Below are positions 26,289-35,185 of a DNA stretch of 64,000 nt, piece by piece. Position numbers and translations under genes: made by a program. Source of the DNA: Caenispirillum bisanense (GTDB taxonomy: Bacteria; Pseudomonadota; Alphaproteobacteria; Rhodospirillales; Rhodospirillaceae); assembly GCF_900230255.1 (NCBI RefSeq), contig NZ_OCNJ01000008.1, forward strand, positions 186,001 to 250,000, in the 5' to 3' direction. The notes beneath the pieces were generated by a model. That model did not search any database. It was given only the letters and a program-made list of their open reading frames with translations, and had not been told where the DNA came from. How positions within the stretch are numbered: position 1 is the stretch's first letter; the number at the start of each line of letters is the position of its first letter.

Positions 26289-26986
26289 GGGCGCTTCCGC
26301 ACGAGCAGCAGGGAAAAATAGGGGACGCCCTCGGCGAGCGCCTCCGGCAGGGTGAGCAGGCGCTGGTCGGGATGGCCGGCGCGCACGACGATGCGCGCGT
26401 CCTCCGCCAGGCCGAGACGCGCCAGCACCGCCGCCACCTTGGGCAGATGGCGGCCGAGCTTCATGACGGCGGCGGCATCGGCGGCGACGAGGCGGGCTTC
26501 CAGCACGTCCTCGGCGAGCGTCGCCGGCAGGACCGTCAGCACCTCGTCCAGCAGCACGACGGGGCGGGCGGCGACGGCGGCGCAGGCGGTCATGCTGGTG
26601 ATGCCGGGCACGACGGAGACCGGGAACCGCCCGCCCAGCCGCGCCAGGATATAGGCGAAGGAGCCGTAGAACAGCGGATCGCCCTCGCACAGCACGGCGA
26701 CGTCGCGGCCCGCTTCCAGGTGCCCGGCGATGGCGGCGGCGGCGGCGTCGTAGGCGGCATTGGCGGATGTGCGGCCGCGCGAGACGAAATCCATGGTGAC
26801 AGCGATCTCGGTCTTGCCGGGCGGAATCCACGACGCCACCACGGTGCGCGCCATGCTGTGCCCTTCCGGATTGGCGGGCCAGGCGAGCACCGGCGCTTCG
26901 CGGATCACCCGCAGCGCCTTCAGCGTCACCAGCTCCGGGTCGCCGGGGCCGACGCCGACGCCGATCAGGGTGCCCGGCGCGCTCAC
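26285..26986 (-). CDS. cobI: Precorrin-2 / cobalt-factor II C20-methyltransferase
   Basis: A 233-residue tetrapyrrole methyltransferase. It opens LIGVGVGPGDPELVTLKALR, then has VLCEGDPLFYGSFAYILARL and VPGITSMTACAAV, the features of CobI/CbiL. The GTG start at 26986 overlaps the cobL stop as GTGA, which fixes the start. It methylates C20 of (cobalt-)precorrin-2 using S-adenosylmethionine. Confidence 0.95.
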   Translation of the reverse strand: MSAPGTLIGVGVGPGDPELVTLKALRVIREAPVLAWPANPEGHSMARTVVASWIPPGKTEIAVTMDFVSRGRTSANAAYDAAAAAIAGHLEAGRDVAVLCEGDPLFYGSFAYILARLGGRFPVSVVPGITSMTACAAVAARPVVLLDEVLTVLPATLAEDVLEARLVAADAAAVMKLGRHLPKVAAVLARLGLAEDARIVVRAGHPDQRLLTLPEALAEGVPYFSLLLVRKRP

Positions 26987-28200
26987 GGCTTCACCGCCAC
27001 GAGCTGGGTGACGGGCGCCAGCGCCTCCCACAGGTGCAGGCCGCCGGCGGTTTCCTTGAGGTGCGACACGGCGAGGCGCGTCAAGTCGCCGTCCCAGGCG
27101 GCGCGGCGCTCCAGCAGGCGGGCCTCGGCCTCGGCGGTGACGGCGTTGGCGACGAGGCGCCCGCCGGGCTTCAGCGCGTCCCAGCAGGCTTCCAGCACGC
27201 CGGGGCGCGAGACGGCACCGCCGACGAACACGGCATCCGGTGCCGGCCCGGCCTCGGCCAGGGCTTCCGGCGCGCGGCCGGCGACGATGGTCAGGCCCGG
27301 CGTGCCGAGGGCGACGGCGTTGTCGGCGATGAGGGCGCGGCGGCCGTCGTGGCTCTCGATGGCGACGGCGCGGGCATGGTCGGCGGCGCGCATCCACTCG
27401 ATGGCGATGGAGCCGCAGCCGGCGCCGATGTCCCACAGCAGGGCGTGGGGCCGCGGCTGCAAGGCGGCGACGGTGGCGGCGCGCACCACCCGCTTGGTCA
27501 GTTGCCCATCGTGGCGGAAGGCGCCGTCGGGCAGGCCGGGGGTGCGCGGCAGCACGCGGGCGCCGGGGGCGGCGACGCACTCCACCGCCATCACCACCAG
27601 ATCGGGCGTCGGCTCGGGCGTCCAGGCGTCGGCGGTGGCGTCGCGGCGGCCTTCGGCGGGGCCGGCGAGGTGCCACAGGGCGGTCAGGCGGCTCGGCCCG
27701 AAGCCGTGGCGGCACAGCAGGTCGGCCAGCGCAGCCGGCGTGGTGCCGTCGGCACACAGCACCAGCAGGCGGGCGCCGGGGATCAGGTGCGGCACGATGC
27801 CCGCCACCGGCCGACCGTGGGCGGTCAGCAGGCGGCAGTCGGCGATGGACCAGCGCAGCCGCGCGGCGGCCAGGGCGAAGGACGACACGTGCGGCAGCAC
27901 CACCAGCTCGGCGGGATCGAGCCGGCGGCTGAGCGTGGTGCCGAGGCCGAAGTGCAGCGGGTCGCCGCTCGCCAGCACCACCACGCCCGGTCGGCCGCGC
28001 AGGGCCTCGACGGCGGCCAGCGTCTCGCGCAGGCCGCCCCACTCCAGCCGCTCGGCGCCGGTGTCGGGTACCAGCGCCAGCTGGCGAGCGCCGCCGACCA
28101 GGACGGAGGCCGTTTCGATGACGGAACGGGCGGCGGCGGACAAGCCGGGCAACCCGTCCTCGCCGATGCCGACGACCGTGAGCCAGGGCGCCGCCGTCAC
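26983..28200 (-). CDS. cobL: Precorrin-6Y C5,15-methyltransferase (decarboxylating), CbiE-CbiT fusion
   Basis: A 405-residue bifunctional enzyme. The N-terminal half (about 1-205) is the CbiE-type methyltransferase (WLTVVGIGEDGLPGLSAAAR, VVLASGDPLHFGLG). The C-terminal half is the CbiT-type (LLWDIGAGCGSIAIEWMR, DAVFVGGAVSRPGVLE), which also decarboxylates the C12 side chain. The GTG start at 28200 overlaps the cobH stop as GTGA. Confidence 0.95.
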   Translation of the reverse strand: MTAAPWLTVVGIGEDGLPGLSAAARSVIETASVLVGGARQLALVPDTGAERLEWGGLRETLAAVEALRGRPGVVVLASGDPLHFGLGTTLSRRLDPAELVVLPHVSSFALAAARLRWSIADCRLLTAHGRPVAGIVPHLIPGARLLVLCADGTTPAALADLLCRHGFGPSRLTALWHLAGPAEGRRDATADAWTPEPTPDLVVMAVECVAAPGARVLPRTPGLPDGAFRHDGQLTKRVVRAATVAALQPRPHALLWDIGAGCGSIAIEWMRAADHARAVAIESHDGRRALIADNAVALGTPGLTIVAGRAPEALAEAGPAPDAVFVGGAVSRPGVLEACWDALKPGGRLVANAVTAEAEARLLERRAAWDGDLTRLAVSHLKETAGGLHLWEALAPVTQLVAVKP

Positions 28201-28853
28201 GGGCGGTCCTCCTGCTCGGCGTCGAGCGGGGCGGCGAGCGCGTTCACCGCCGCGGCCGCCATGGCCGAGCCGCCGCGCCGGCCGCGCATGGTGACGAAGG
28301 GCACGCCGAACAGCGGGGCGTCGGCGATGAGGGCTTCCTTGCTCTCGGCCGCACCGACGAAGCCGACGGGGAAGCCGAGGATCACCGCCGGCCGCGGCGC
28401 CCCTTCCGCCAGCAGTTCCAGCAGGCGGAACAGGGCGGTGGGGGCGTTGCCGATGGCGACCACGGCGCCGAACAGGTGTTCGCGCCACAGGTCGACGGCG
28501 GCGGCGGAGCGGGTGGTGTCCAGCCGGCGGGCGATGATCGGCACCTCGGGCCGCGACAAGGTGCAGATCACCGGCGACTGCACGCGCCGGCGGATGACGC
28601 CGTGCGCCACCATCTCCACGTCGCACAGGATGGGCCGGCCGCCGGCGAGCGCGGCGCGGCCGGCGGTCATGGCGTCGGGCGAGAAGGCGAGGTCGGCGAC
28701 CGCATCCACCATGCCGCACGCATGCACCACCCGCACGGCCAGCGGCCGCAGCGGCTCGGGCACCGCCGCCAGGTCGGCCTCGCGCCCGATGGTGGCGAAG
28801 CTTTCCCGATAGATGGCGGCGGGGTCGCGCAGGTAGGTGTAGCGGCCGCTCAT
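28197..28853 (-). CDS. cobH: Precorrin-8X methylmutase
   Basis: A 218-residue enzyme that moves the methyl group from C11 to C12 to give (cobalt-)hydrogenobyrinate. Family motifs include RVVHACGMVDAV with the catalytic histidine, CDVEMVAHGV, and the C-terminal GFPVGFVGAAESKEAL and VTMRGRRGGSAMAAAAVNAL. It starts 15 bp after the cbiX stop. Confidence 0.95.
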   Translation of the reverse strand: MSGRYTYLRDPAAIYRESFATIGREADLAAVPEPLRPLAVRVVHACGMVDAVADLAFSPDAMTAGRAALAGGRPILCDVEMVAHGVIRRRVQSPVICTLSRPEVPIIARRLDTTRSAAAVDLWREHLFGAVVAIGNAPTALFRLLELLAEGAPRPAVILGFPVGFVGAAESKEALIADAPLFGVPFVTMRGRRGGSAMAAAAVNALAAPLDAEQEDRP

Positions 28854-28868
28854 GGCCGGCTTCCTCCG

Positions 28869-29927
28869 TCAGGCCTTTTCGTCTTCGTTGTCGTGGTGCG
28901 GGTGGTCGTGGTCATGGTCGTGGGAATGACCGTGGCCATGATCGTGGTGGTGATGGCCGTGGCTGTGGCCATGATCGTGGTGATGGTGATGCCCGTGACC
29001 GTGGTCGTGCCCGTGATGATGATGGTGGCCGTGGTCGCCGTCGGTGCCGATGCCGCGCACGTGGTGGTGATGGCCGGCCTGCACGGCGCCGACGTCACCC
29101 TCGTAGCCGATCACCTGCTCGCGGTACTTGCACAGCTGGCAGTTCATGGCGACCGACCCGGCCAGGATGTCGCCGACGCGCTCCACGAAGCTCTCGATCA
29201 CCATGGGGTGGTCGTTGAGGTAGGGCGCCTTGACGAATTCCACGTCCGGATGGGCGGCGGCCACGGCGTCGGCCTGGTCGTAGATGCGGCGGACCAGGAT
29301 GCCGGTGAACAGGAAGTACGGGAACACGATGATGCGCTTGAAGCCGAGCTTCACGGCGCGCTCCAGGCCGGCGTCGACGCGCGGGTGGGCGACGCCGGAA
29401 TAGCACGTCTCGGCCCAGCCGAAGCCCATGCCTTCCCAGAGCATGCGGGCGACCTTGCAGACGTTGGAGTTGGCATCGCTGTCGTTGGTGCCGCGCCCGA
29501 CCACCATGAGCAGGGTGTCCTGGCGGTCCACCTTGGTGGCGCAGGCGGCCTCGGCTTCCTCGATGCGGGCGGCGGCGGCCTTCAGCAGCTTGGGGTCGAT
29601 GCCGAGTTCGCGGCCGTATTCCACGCTCAGGCCGGGGAACTCGGCGGCGTAGGAATTGACCTCCCACGGCAGGTCGTTCTTCACGTGGCCGGCGGCGAAC
29701 AGCATGCCGGGTACGGCGAGGATGCGGGTGACGCCGGCCTCGCGCAGCTTTTCCATGCCGTCGCGCAGGATCGGGCGGGCGAACTCCAGGAAGCCGCTTT
29801 CCACGGGGTACTGCGGCAGGCGGTCGCGCAGGTGTTCGGCGAGGCGGGTGAATTCCGTCACCGCTCCCACGTCGCGGCTGCCGTGGCCGCAGAGCATCAC
29901 GCCGATCTTTTCCGGTTTGCTGGTCAT
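28869..29927 (-). CDS. cbiX: Sirohydrochlorin cobaltochelatase CbiX with Fe-S motif and His-rich tail
   Basis: A 352-residue long-form CbiX that inserts cobalt into sirohydrochlorin, the entry step of the cobalt-early pathway. Two chelatase-like halves are visible: GVMLCGHGSRD near the start and GRGTNDSDANS / YSGVAHPRVDAG later. After about residue 260 there is a M-x-C-x-x-C motif (AMNCQLCKYR), known in some CbiX as an Fe-S site. The last 70 residues (encoded around 28875-29070) are strongly His-rich with Gly and Asp and could store or deliver Co2+. It is the first gene of the cobalamin operon. Confidence 0.93.
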   Translation of the reverse strand: MTSKPEKIGVMLCGHGSRDVGAVTEFTRLAEHLRDRLPQYPVESGFLEFARPILRDGMEKLREAGVTRILAVPGMLFAAGHVKNDLPWEVNSYAAEFPGLSVEYGRELGIDPKLLKAAAARIEEAEAACATKVDRQDTLLMVVGRGTNDSDANSNVCKVARMLWEGMGFGWAETCYSGVAHPRVDAGLERAVKLGFKRIIVFPYFLFTGILVRRIYDQADAVAAAHPDVEFVKAPYLNDHPMVIESFVERVGDILAGSVAMNCQLCKYREQVIGYEGDVGAVQAGHHHHVRGIGTDGDHGHHHHHGHDHGHGHHHHHDHGHSHGHHHHDHGHGHSHDHDHDHPHHDNEDEKA

Positions 29928-30005
29928 GTGCGCCTGGTCCTTGCCTTCGAGCGTCGTTTCATCCCATTGCCGCGCCTGGTCACGGCCTTCGGGCGGGCGG
30001 AGCGG

Positions 30006-30034
30006 ACTATAGAGGCGCCGCCGCCGCCTGTCAT
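30006..30034 (-). promoter_or_regulatory. Predicted sigma70-type promoter of the cobalamin operon
   Basis: Reading leftward, ATGACA (-35) and TATAGT (-10) are separated by exactly 17 bp; transcription would begin about 70 bases before the cbiX ATG. I saw no B12 box or the long conserved core of a cobalamin riboswitch in the short leader. Confidence 0.65.
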
Positions 30035-30174
30035 GCCCCGTGAGGCGGAGGGGGGCGCCCCTTCGTCATGCCCGCCCTTCCCGTCTCCATAGGGTGGAAC
30101 TGCCGCCCCCCTTTGAGGTATCCTGCGGTTTCGTTACACCGCCGGAGCGGTCGGGGTTCGGCAAGGGGAACGGC

Positions 30175-31074
30175 ATGACGCAACCCGGGAACGGCACCAG
30201 CACCAACGCCGCGCGCGATCCGTCGCGCGCCTTTCTCGTGCGCCTCATCGAAGCCGCCAAGGAAGGCCAGCGGCTCGCCGATCCGCGCGACGTGGAGACG
30301 CTGAAGCGCTGGGTGCGCATCTGCGAGGGCATCCCCGACGCGCCCCTCATGCAGATCGTGCCGAAGACCGTGCGCGCCCTGTTCGGCCACCCCGACTACC
30401 GCGAGCCGCTCGTCCGCACCGGGCTCGACCCCCGGCAGCCGCTGCAGCACGAGGCCATCGCGCCCTACGTCATCGCTTACCGCCGCTATGTCCGGTCGCG
30501 CCGCAACACCGGCGATCCCGGCGAGATGCGCGACACCATCGACCGCCTGCGCAGCGAACTGCGCGAGCTGAAGGCGCAGTTCGACGCCGTCTTCGACAAC
30601 GCCATGCAGCTGGAGGCGGAGCGCGACCGCCTCGCCCGCGAAAACGACAGCCTGCAGACCCGCCTGCTGGCCGAGCAGATGCGCGCCGAGGAAGCCACCC
30701 GCGCCCTCACCGAAGCGCGGCAGAAGGCCTTCCGCCTGTTCCGCGTCTACCTGTTCCTGCTGAAGGAAGAGCGCGACCGCCTGTCCAACGACCCCATGCG
30801 CGAACGCCTGCTGACCGCCGAAATCGCCGTCGAGACCCACTCCGCCACCCTGGAGGCCCTCGGCATGCGCGGCGAGGCCGAGGACACGGCGCTCGAGATC
30901 CTCGGCGAGCCACTGTTCCAGGAATACTTCCGCGAGACCGACAGCCGCCGCGTGCCCGACCCCGATACCGTGCAGGGCGAGTTGTTCGGCGGCGGCAAGG
31001 CGCCCGACCCCAAGAGCCAGGGCGGCAGCGTCCATCCCTTCCCCAAGCCGCGCATCGTCGGCGGCGAACGTTGA
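30175..31074 (+). CDS. Hypothetical coiled-coil protein
   Basis: A 299-residue soluble protein, no family recognised. Residues 1-110 are a mixed helical region with VRICEGIPDAPLMQIVPKTVRALF. Residues 118-190 are a long coiled coil (MRDTIDRLRSELRELKAQFD onward, rich in Glu, Leu and Arg). The C-terminal 90 residues are helical and then disordered, ending in a Pro/Gly-rich basic tail. The ATG at 30175 follows AAGGGG. It stands alone, divergent from the cobalamin operon. Confidence 0.72.
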   Translation: MTQPGNGTSTNAARDPSRAFLVRLIEAAKEGQRLADPRDVETLKRWVRICEGIPDAPLMQIVPKTVRALFGHPDYREPLVRTGLDPRQPLQHEAIAPYVIAYRRYVRSRRNTGDPGEMRDTIDRLRSELRELKAQFDAVFDNAMQLEAERDRLARENDSLQTRLLAEQMRAEEATRALTEARQKAFRLFRVYLFLLKEERDRLSNDPMRERLLTAEIAVETHSATLEALGMRGEAEDTALEILGEPLFQEYFRETDSRRVPDPDTVQGELFGGGKAPDPKSQGGSVHPFPKPRIVGGER

Positions 31075-31135
31075 GCGCCTGACGGCCTGACGGAGCTGGC
31101 GCAACCGCGATACCGGCTGCGGCCGTTCATGCGTC

Positions 31136-32362
31136 ATGAACCAGCACGCAGCGCGGGAGAACCGCCGGGCCGAAGCCTCGCCCGCCGACCGGGACGGGGC
31201 GGCGCAGAAACAGCGGGTCCAGGTCATCGACGCCGTCCGCGCCGCCGCCCTGTTCGGGGTGGCCGTCATGAACCTGCGTGCCATGAGCGGCCTGGAGTGG
31301 ATGACGCCGGACCAGTGGGCGGCGGTGTCCGACGGGCTCGACCGCGTCGTCCACCATGGCCTGATGATCCTGGTGGACGCCAAGGCGCTGTCGGCCTTCT
31401 CGTTCCTGTTCGGGCTGTCGTTCTCCATCATGCTGGCGCACGGCGGCGACGACCGCCGCGCCTTCCTGTTCCTGTACGCCCGCCGGCTGGTGATGCTGGC
31501 CACCTTCGGCGTCGTGAACTTCACGCTGCTGTTCTGGGGCGACATCCTCATCGACTATGCCGTGCTCGGCGCCCTGCTGCTGCCCTTCGCCTTCCTGCCG
31601 CGGCGGGCGGTGCTGGTGCTGGCGGGGCTGCTGCTGGCGGGGGTGCCGCTCGCAATCGCCGCCTTCGCCCCGCTGCCGCCCGGCGGCGAGGACACCAGCG
31701 CCGTGGGCGACACGGCGGAGGCGGCGGCGCTGCGCCTCTACGCCACCGGCACCTATGCCGAGGTGGTGGCGCACAACGTCCACCGCTACTTCGCCCTCAG
31801 CGATTCGCTGCCGGTGCTCAACGTCTGGTACCTGACCAACATCTTCGGCCTGTTCCTGCTCGGCCTGTGGACCGGGCGCGGGCGCATCCCGCAGACCCTG
31901 GACCGCCACCGCACGCTGCTCGTGCGCACCGCCTGGGTCGGGCTCGGGCTCGGGCTGCCGCTGGCGGCGGTCAACGGGCTGCTGGTGGGCGGGGACATGC
32001 CGCGGCTGTACCGGGCGACGCTGGTCGGGATCCCGCTGCTCGCGCTCGGCCTCATCGCCGGCGGCACGCTGTGGATGGAGCGCCGCGGCGGCAGCGGCCT
32101 GCGGGCGGCCATGGCACCGGCCGGGCAGATGGCGCTGACCAACTACCTCGCCATCGGCGCCCTCGGGCAGCTGTACTTCCACGCCTACGGCTTGGGCCTG
32201 CTCGGCCGGGTGGGGGCGGCGGAGGTGCTCGGCCTGGCGGTGGTGGGCTATGCCGCGTTGGTCGGGTTCAGCCACCTGTGGCTGCGCCGCTTCCGCCGCG
32301 GCCCGGCGGAATGGCTGTGGCGCACGGTCACCAAGCTGCGGGTCGAGCCCCTGCGGCGCTGA
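31136..32362 (+). CDS. DUF418 family membrane protein
   Basis: A 408-residue integral membrane protein of the DUF418 type. The start of the domain is VQVIDAVRAAALFGVAVMNL, followed by SAFSFLFGLSFSIML, a motif typical of this family (also seen in YeiB-like proteins). About eight to ten membrane segments follow. The C-terminal portion has PAGQMALTNYLAIGALGQLYF, another DUF418 hallmark. Function is unknown. The first 25 residues are polar and possibly unstructured. Confidence 0.9.
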   Translation: MNQHAARENRRAEASPADRDGAAQKQRVQVIDAVRAAALFGVAVMNLRAMSGLEWMTPDQWAAVSDGLDRVVHHGLMILVDAKALSAFSFLFGLSFSIMLAHGGDDRRAFLFLYARRLVMLATFGVVNFTLLFWGDILIDYAVLGALLLPFAFLPRRAVLVLAGLLLAGVPLAIAAFAPLPPGGEDTSAVGDTAEAAALRLYATGTYAEVVAHNVHRYFALSDSLPVLNVWYLTNIFGLFLLGLWTGRGRIPQTLDRHRTLLVRTAWVGLGLGLPLAAVNGLLVGGDMPRLYRATLVGIPLLALGLIAGGTLWMERRGGSGLRAAMAPAGQMALTNYLAIGALGQLYFHAYGLGLLGRVGAAEVLGLAVVGYAALVGFSHLWLRRFRRGPAEWLWRTVTKLRVEPLRR

Positions 32363-32371
32363 GCCGCCGCC

Positions 32372-32785
32372 TCAGTCGGGCCAGCGGCCGAGGGTCTTCA
32401 GGTCGGCGGGTGTGAGGCTGCTGTCGAGCGCCTGCGCCTCGCCGGGACCGGCCAGCCGCAGGCGGTCGAGCGGCAGCACCAATTCCACCTCGCGCGCCGG
32501 GTCGATGAGCCGGGTTTCCAGCACCAGGCCGACGATGCGGTCGCGGTCGTCGCCGAGGAACTCGTCCACCCGGCCGATCTCCCGCCCGTCGGCGCCGCGG
32601 ACGATCAGGCCCTCGAAGTCGGCCAGCCTGTGGCCGCGCACCTCGATGGTCTGCTCGCCGGCGCCGATCTCGTGCCGGGACTCCGCCGTGGCGCCGCCGA
32701 GCGTCCCGCCCTCCGGCACGGCGACGTCGGCCTGGGCGTTGATGGCGGCGACCAGCAGGGCGAGGATGGATGGGCCGGCGGTCAT
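32372..32785 (-). CDS. PRC-barrel domain protein, probably exported
   Basis: A 137-residue protein. A short hydrophobic N-terminus (MTAGPSILALLVAAINAQA) could be a signal sequence. The PRC-barrel-like core follows: HRLADFEGLIVRGADGREIGRVDEFLGDDRDRIVGLVLE and REVELVLPLDRLRL. PRC barrels act as adaptor domains and in ribosome maturation (RimM), but the exported form is uncharacterised. It is the last gene of the leftward tesA-FIST-thpR-VOC-PRC run. Confidence 0.78.
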   Translation of the reverse strand: MTAGPSILALLVAAINAQADVAVPEGGTLGGATAESRHEIGAGEQTIEVRGHRLADFEGLIVRGADGREIGRVDEFLGDDRDRIVGLVLETRLIDPAREVELVLPLDRLRLAGPGEAQALDSSLTPADLKTLGRWPD

Positions 32786-32834
32786 GGCGGGGCTCCCGGT
32801 CGTGGCGTCTCCCCCACAACGCGGCACCCCCCGG

Positions 32835-33482
32835 TCAGGGCTCCGGCAGGTCGATACGGAGCGGCGCACCGCCGTCGGCGCGGGCGACGGTCAGCGTGAG
32901 GCGCCACGCCGGCGCATCCGTCTCCACGGTCAGCAGCCCCGCACCCGCCAGGGCGAGAAGATCCGGGTGCGGAACGACCCCCGCAGGCAAGGCGAGCCCG
33001 AGGCCGATCACTTCGGTCAGCCCTGCCGCCGTCTGGCGGGCGCCGGCGCGGCCGTCGGTCCAGGCGTCCGGCCGGGCCGCACCGGGCGAGCGGAAGACGA
33101 AAGGCTGGCGCGGGTCGGCGCTCAGGTCGGCGACGGTGATGGACAGGCCCGGGGGCAGGTAGGGCGGCGTCCACTCCCACCCCGGCACGGGCAGGTCGCC
33201 GCGCAGGGCGATGCCGAAGGGGCAGGCGCCGGTTTCCCGCCACGCCGCGCGTGCCGCCAGGCCGGCCGGCGCGATGGCGGGCGCCGTCAGGGCGGCGGCA
33301 TCGGTCACCCACAGCAGTTCCAGGTAGCTGTCGTCGAAGCAGAAGCAGGCGTTGGCGGTGCCCTGCCCCGGGTGCTCGCGCCGGAAGCTCTCCGCCAGCC
33401 CCGCCGGCGGCGTCGGGTCGGGGTCGCCGAAGACGAAGACGTGGCAGAGCGCCGGGCGGGCGGTGGAGGTGTCGGCGGTCAC
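32835..33482 (-). CDS. VOC-fold (glyoxalase-like) protein
   Basis: A 215-residue protein of the vicinal-oxygen-chelate fold, glyoxalase-like domain type. The start pattern CHVFVFGDPDPTPPAGLAESFRREHPGQGTANACFCFDDSYLELLWV matches this family, with H, E candidates for metal. The GTG start at 33482 overlaps the thpR stop as GTGA, fixing it. Its substrate is unknown. Confidence 0.8.
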   Translation of the reverse strand: MTADTSTARPALCHVFVFGDPDPTPPAGLAESFRREHPGQGTANACFCFDDSYLELLWVTDAAALTAPAIAPAGLAARAAWRETGACPFGIALRGDLPVPGWEWTPPYLPPGLSITVADLSADPRQPFVFRSPGAARPDAWTDGRAGARQTAAGLTEVIGLGLALPAGVVPHPDLLALAGAGLLTVETDAPAWRLTLTVARADGGAPLRIDLPEP

Positions 33483-34024
33483 CCCGCCTCCGTCAGCGGA
33501 TAGTCGGCTTCGGCCGTGTAGGTGGGGCCGCCGCGGCCGAGGTCGCTGGAAAACAGGGTGAAGCGGTCGACGCGGAAGGGCTCCGACCGGAACAGATTGT
33601 GGTGGGCGATGAAGTCCTGGACCTTGTGCACCGGCGCCTGCTTGACGCTCGCCAGGGTGACGTGCGGCGCGAACTTGCGGCGCTCGGGCGGCAGGCCGGT
33701 GCTGACCACGGCACGCTCCACCTTGTCGCGCAGGTGAACGAGCGGCGGGTCCTTGGGCACGCCGGCCCACAGGGTATGGGCGCGCTGGCCGTTGTCGAAG
33801 GCGCCGATGCCGGCGACGCAGAGGTCGAAGGCCGGCGCCCGCACCTCGGCGAGGGCGTCGTGGATGTCCTCACAGCGGTCCTCGTCCACCTCGCCGATGA
33901 AGCGCAGGGTGACGTGGTAGTTCTCCGCCGGCCGCCAATGGGCGCCTGGGATGCCGCCGGTCAGCAGGTCCAGCGCGTCGCGCAGGTCGGCCGGCAGGTC
34001 GAGGCCGACGAAGAGGCGGATCAT
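33479..34024 (-). CDS. thpR: RNA 2',3'-cyclic phosphodiesterase (2H family)
   Basis: A 181-residue 2H phosphoesterase. The two catalytic H-x-T motifs are HVTLRF (about 37-42) and HVTLAS (about 121-126), and the N-terminus is MIRLFVGLDLPADLRDAL, typical of ThpR/LigT. These enzymes hydrolyse 2',3'-cyclic ends of RNA to 2'-phosphates. The gene lies between the FIST gene and the VOC gene, which overlaps its end. Confidence 0.92.
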   Translation of the reverse strand: MIRLFVGLDLPADLRDALDLLTGGIPGAHWRPAENYHVTLRFIGEVDEDRCEDIHDALAEVRAPAFDLCVAGIGAFDNGQRAHTLWAGVPKDPPLVHLRDKVERAVVSTGLPPERRKFAPHVTLASVKQAPVHKVQDFIAHHNLFRSEPFRVDRFTLFSSDLGRGGPTYTAEADYPLTEAG

Positions 34025-34042
34025 GGCGTCGGTCCTTTCGGA

Positions 34043-35173
34043 TCACAGGAACAGGGTCAGGACGCCCGCGTGGGAATAGAGGCGATTATGGCTGATTTCG
34101 CCGCTGCCGAAAAAGCCGGTGAGGGGAAACTCGCCCAGTTCCTCGGCGATGAGGCGGGCTTCGCGGGCGGTGCCGCCGAAGACGCGCGGCCCGCGGGCGA
34201 GGCAGCCGACGTAGACGCCGCCCCGCGGCGTGCGGTTGCCGAGGCGCGCCTTCAGGCGGCGCAGCATGGCGCGCATGTCGTCTTCGACCGTGCCGGCATC
34301 GCGCCGCACGAAGCGCAGACGCTGCCCGGGCTCGAGCCCGCAGCCGGTGGCGATCCAGCCGTTCTTCGGGTCGATGGCGACCAGCGGCAGCACCTCGAAG
34401 TCGCCGCGGTCGGACCCGGCCAGCGGCACCCCGACCCCGACGACGCCGGCCAGCGCCTCCAGTTCGGCGCGGCTGCGGGCGCCGGTCTCCTCGCGCAGGA
34501 CGTCGAGCGGCAGGCGGTCGTCGAGGCCGGCCACCGCCATGCGCGCCGTCCCGGTCACCGTGTGCCAGCCGCCGATGGGACGGCATCCCTGCGTCACCCC
34601 CACCAGCGCCGGCAGGTGACCGCTGAACAGCACGCCCGACAGGCCGCCGCGGGTCGGCAGCCCGGCCACCTGCAGCGGCACCGAGGCGTCGGCCACCGCC
34701 GCCGTCACGCCGCCCACCAGGAAGCCCTCGGTCTGGTCCACCAGATCGTGGATGACGAAGGGCAGCGCGCCGTTGTCGGGGTCGCCGTGGACGAGGCCGA
34801 GCACCGGCGCGACCGGCCCGACCCAGTCCATGACGTCCTCGTCCGGGCCGTCGCCGTTGCGCATGAGAGTGGCGAGCAGCCGCCAGTCCTCCGCCGGCAG
34901 CGGCGCGATCATCACCGACACGGCCGGCGCTTCGTGCTCTTCCCAACCCGTCGCGATGACGCCTGAGCCGACGGCGCCCACCCAGTGCTCCACGCCGGTG
35001 CCCTCGCGCAGGGCGGTGAGGACGGCCCCCAGGTCGCGGGCCAGCGCCCGGGTGACGTAGACGAAGCCGAGCGCCTCCCCCGGTTCCGCCCGCAGGCGGG
35101 ACAGGCAGGCGGCGACGCAGGCCCGCCAGTCGGACCCGCGGCCGAGCGCGTGCAGAAACCTCTCCGCCGTCAT
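34043..35173 (-). CDS. FIST-domain sensory protein
   Basis: A 376-residue protein with FIST_N (about 30-190) and FIST_C (about 200-350) domains. Segments such as VGAVGSGVIATGWEEHEAPAVSVMI, LPFVIHDLVDQTEGFLVGG and the C-terminal GGVYVGCLARGPRVFG plus TGFFGSGEISH are characteristic. FIST domains are thought to sense small ligands such as amino acids. There is no attached signalling output domain, so it may work with a partner. It follows tesA by 12 bp. Confidence 0.9.
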   Translation of the reverse strand: MTAERFLHALGRGSDWRACVAACLSRLRAEPGEALGFVYVTRALARDLGAVLTALREGTGVEHWVGAVGSGVIATGWEEHEAPAVSVMIAPLPAEDWRLLATLMRNGDGPDEDVMDWVGPVAPVLGLVHGDPDNGALPFVIHDLVDQTEGFLVGGVTAAVADASVPLQVAGLPTRGGLSGVLFSGHLPALVGVTQGCRPIGGWHTVTGTARMAVAGLDDRLPLDVLREETGARSRAELEALAGVVGVGVPLAGSDRGDFEVLPLVAIDPKNGWIATGCGLEPGQRLRFVRRDAGTVEDDMRAMLRRLKARLGNRTPRGGVYVGCLARGPRVFGGTAREARLIAEELGEFPLTGFFGSGEISHNRLYSHAGVLTLFL

Positions 35174-35185
35174 GACGTCCCCGGT

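Noticed and set aside
28875-29070. His-codon tract as a sequencing artefact, simple repeat or separate gene
   Set aside because: It is in frame with CbiX, ends in a proper stop, and His-rich tails are known in this family.
29928-30174. Cobalamin riboswitch before cbiX
   Set aside because: The leader is only about 70 bases from the predicted start and no B12 box or conserved core could be found on the minus strand.
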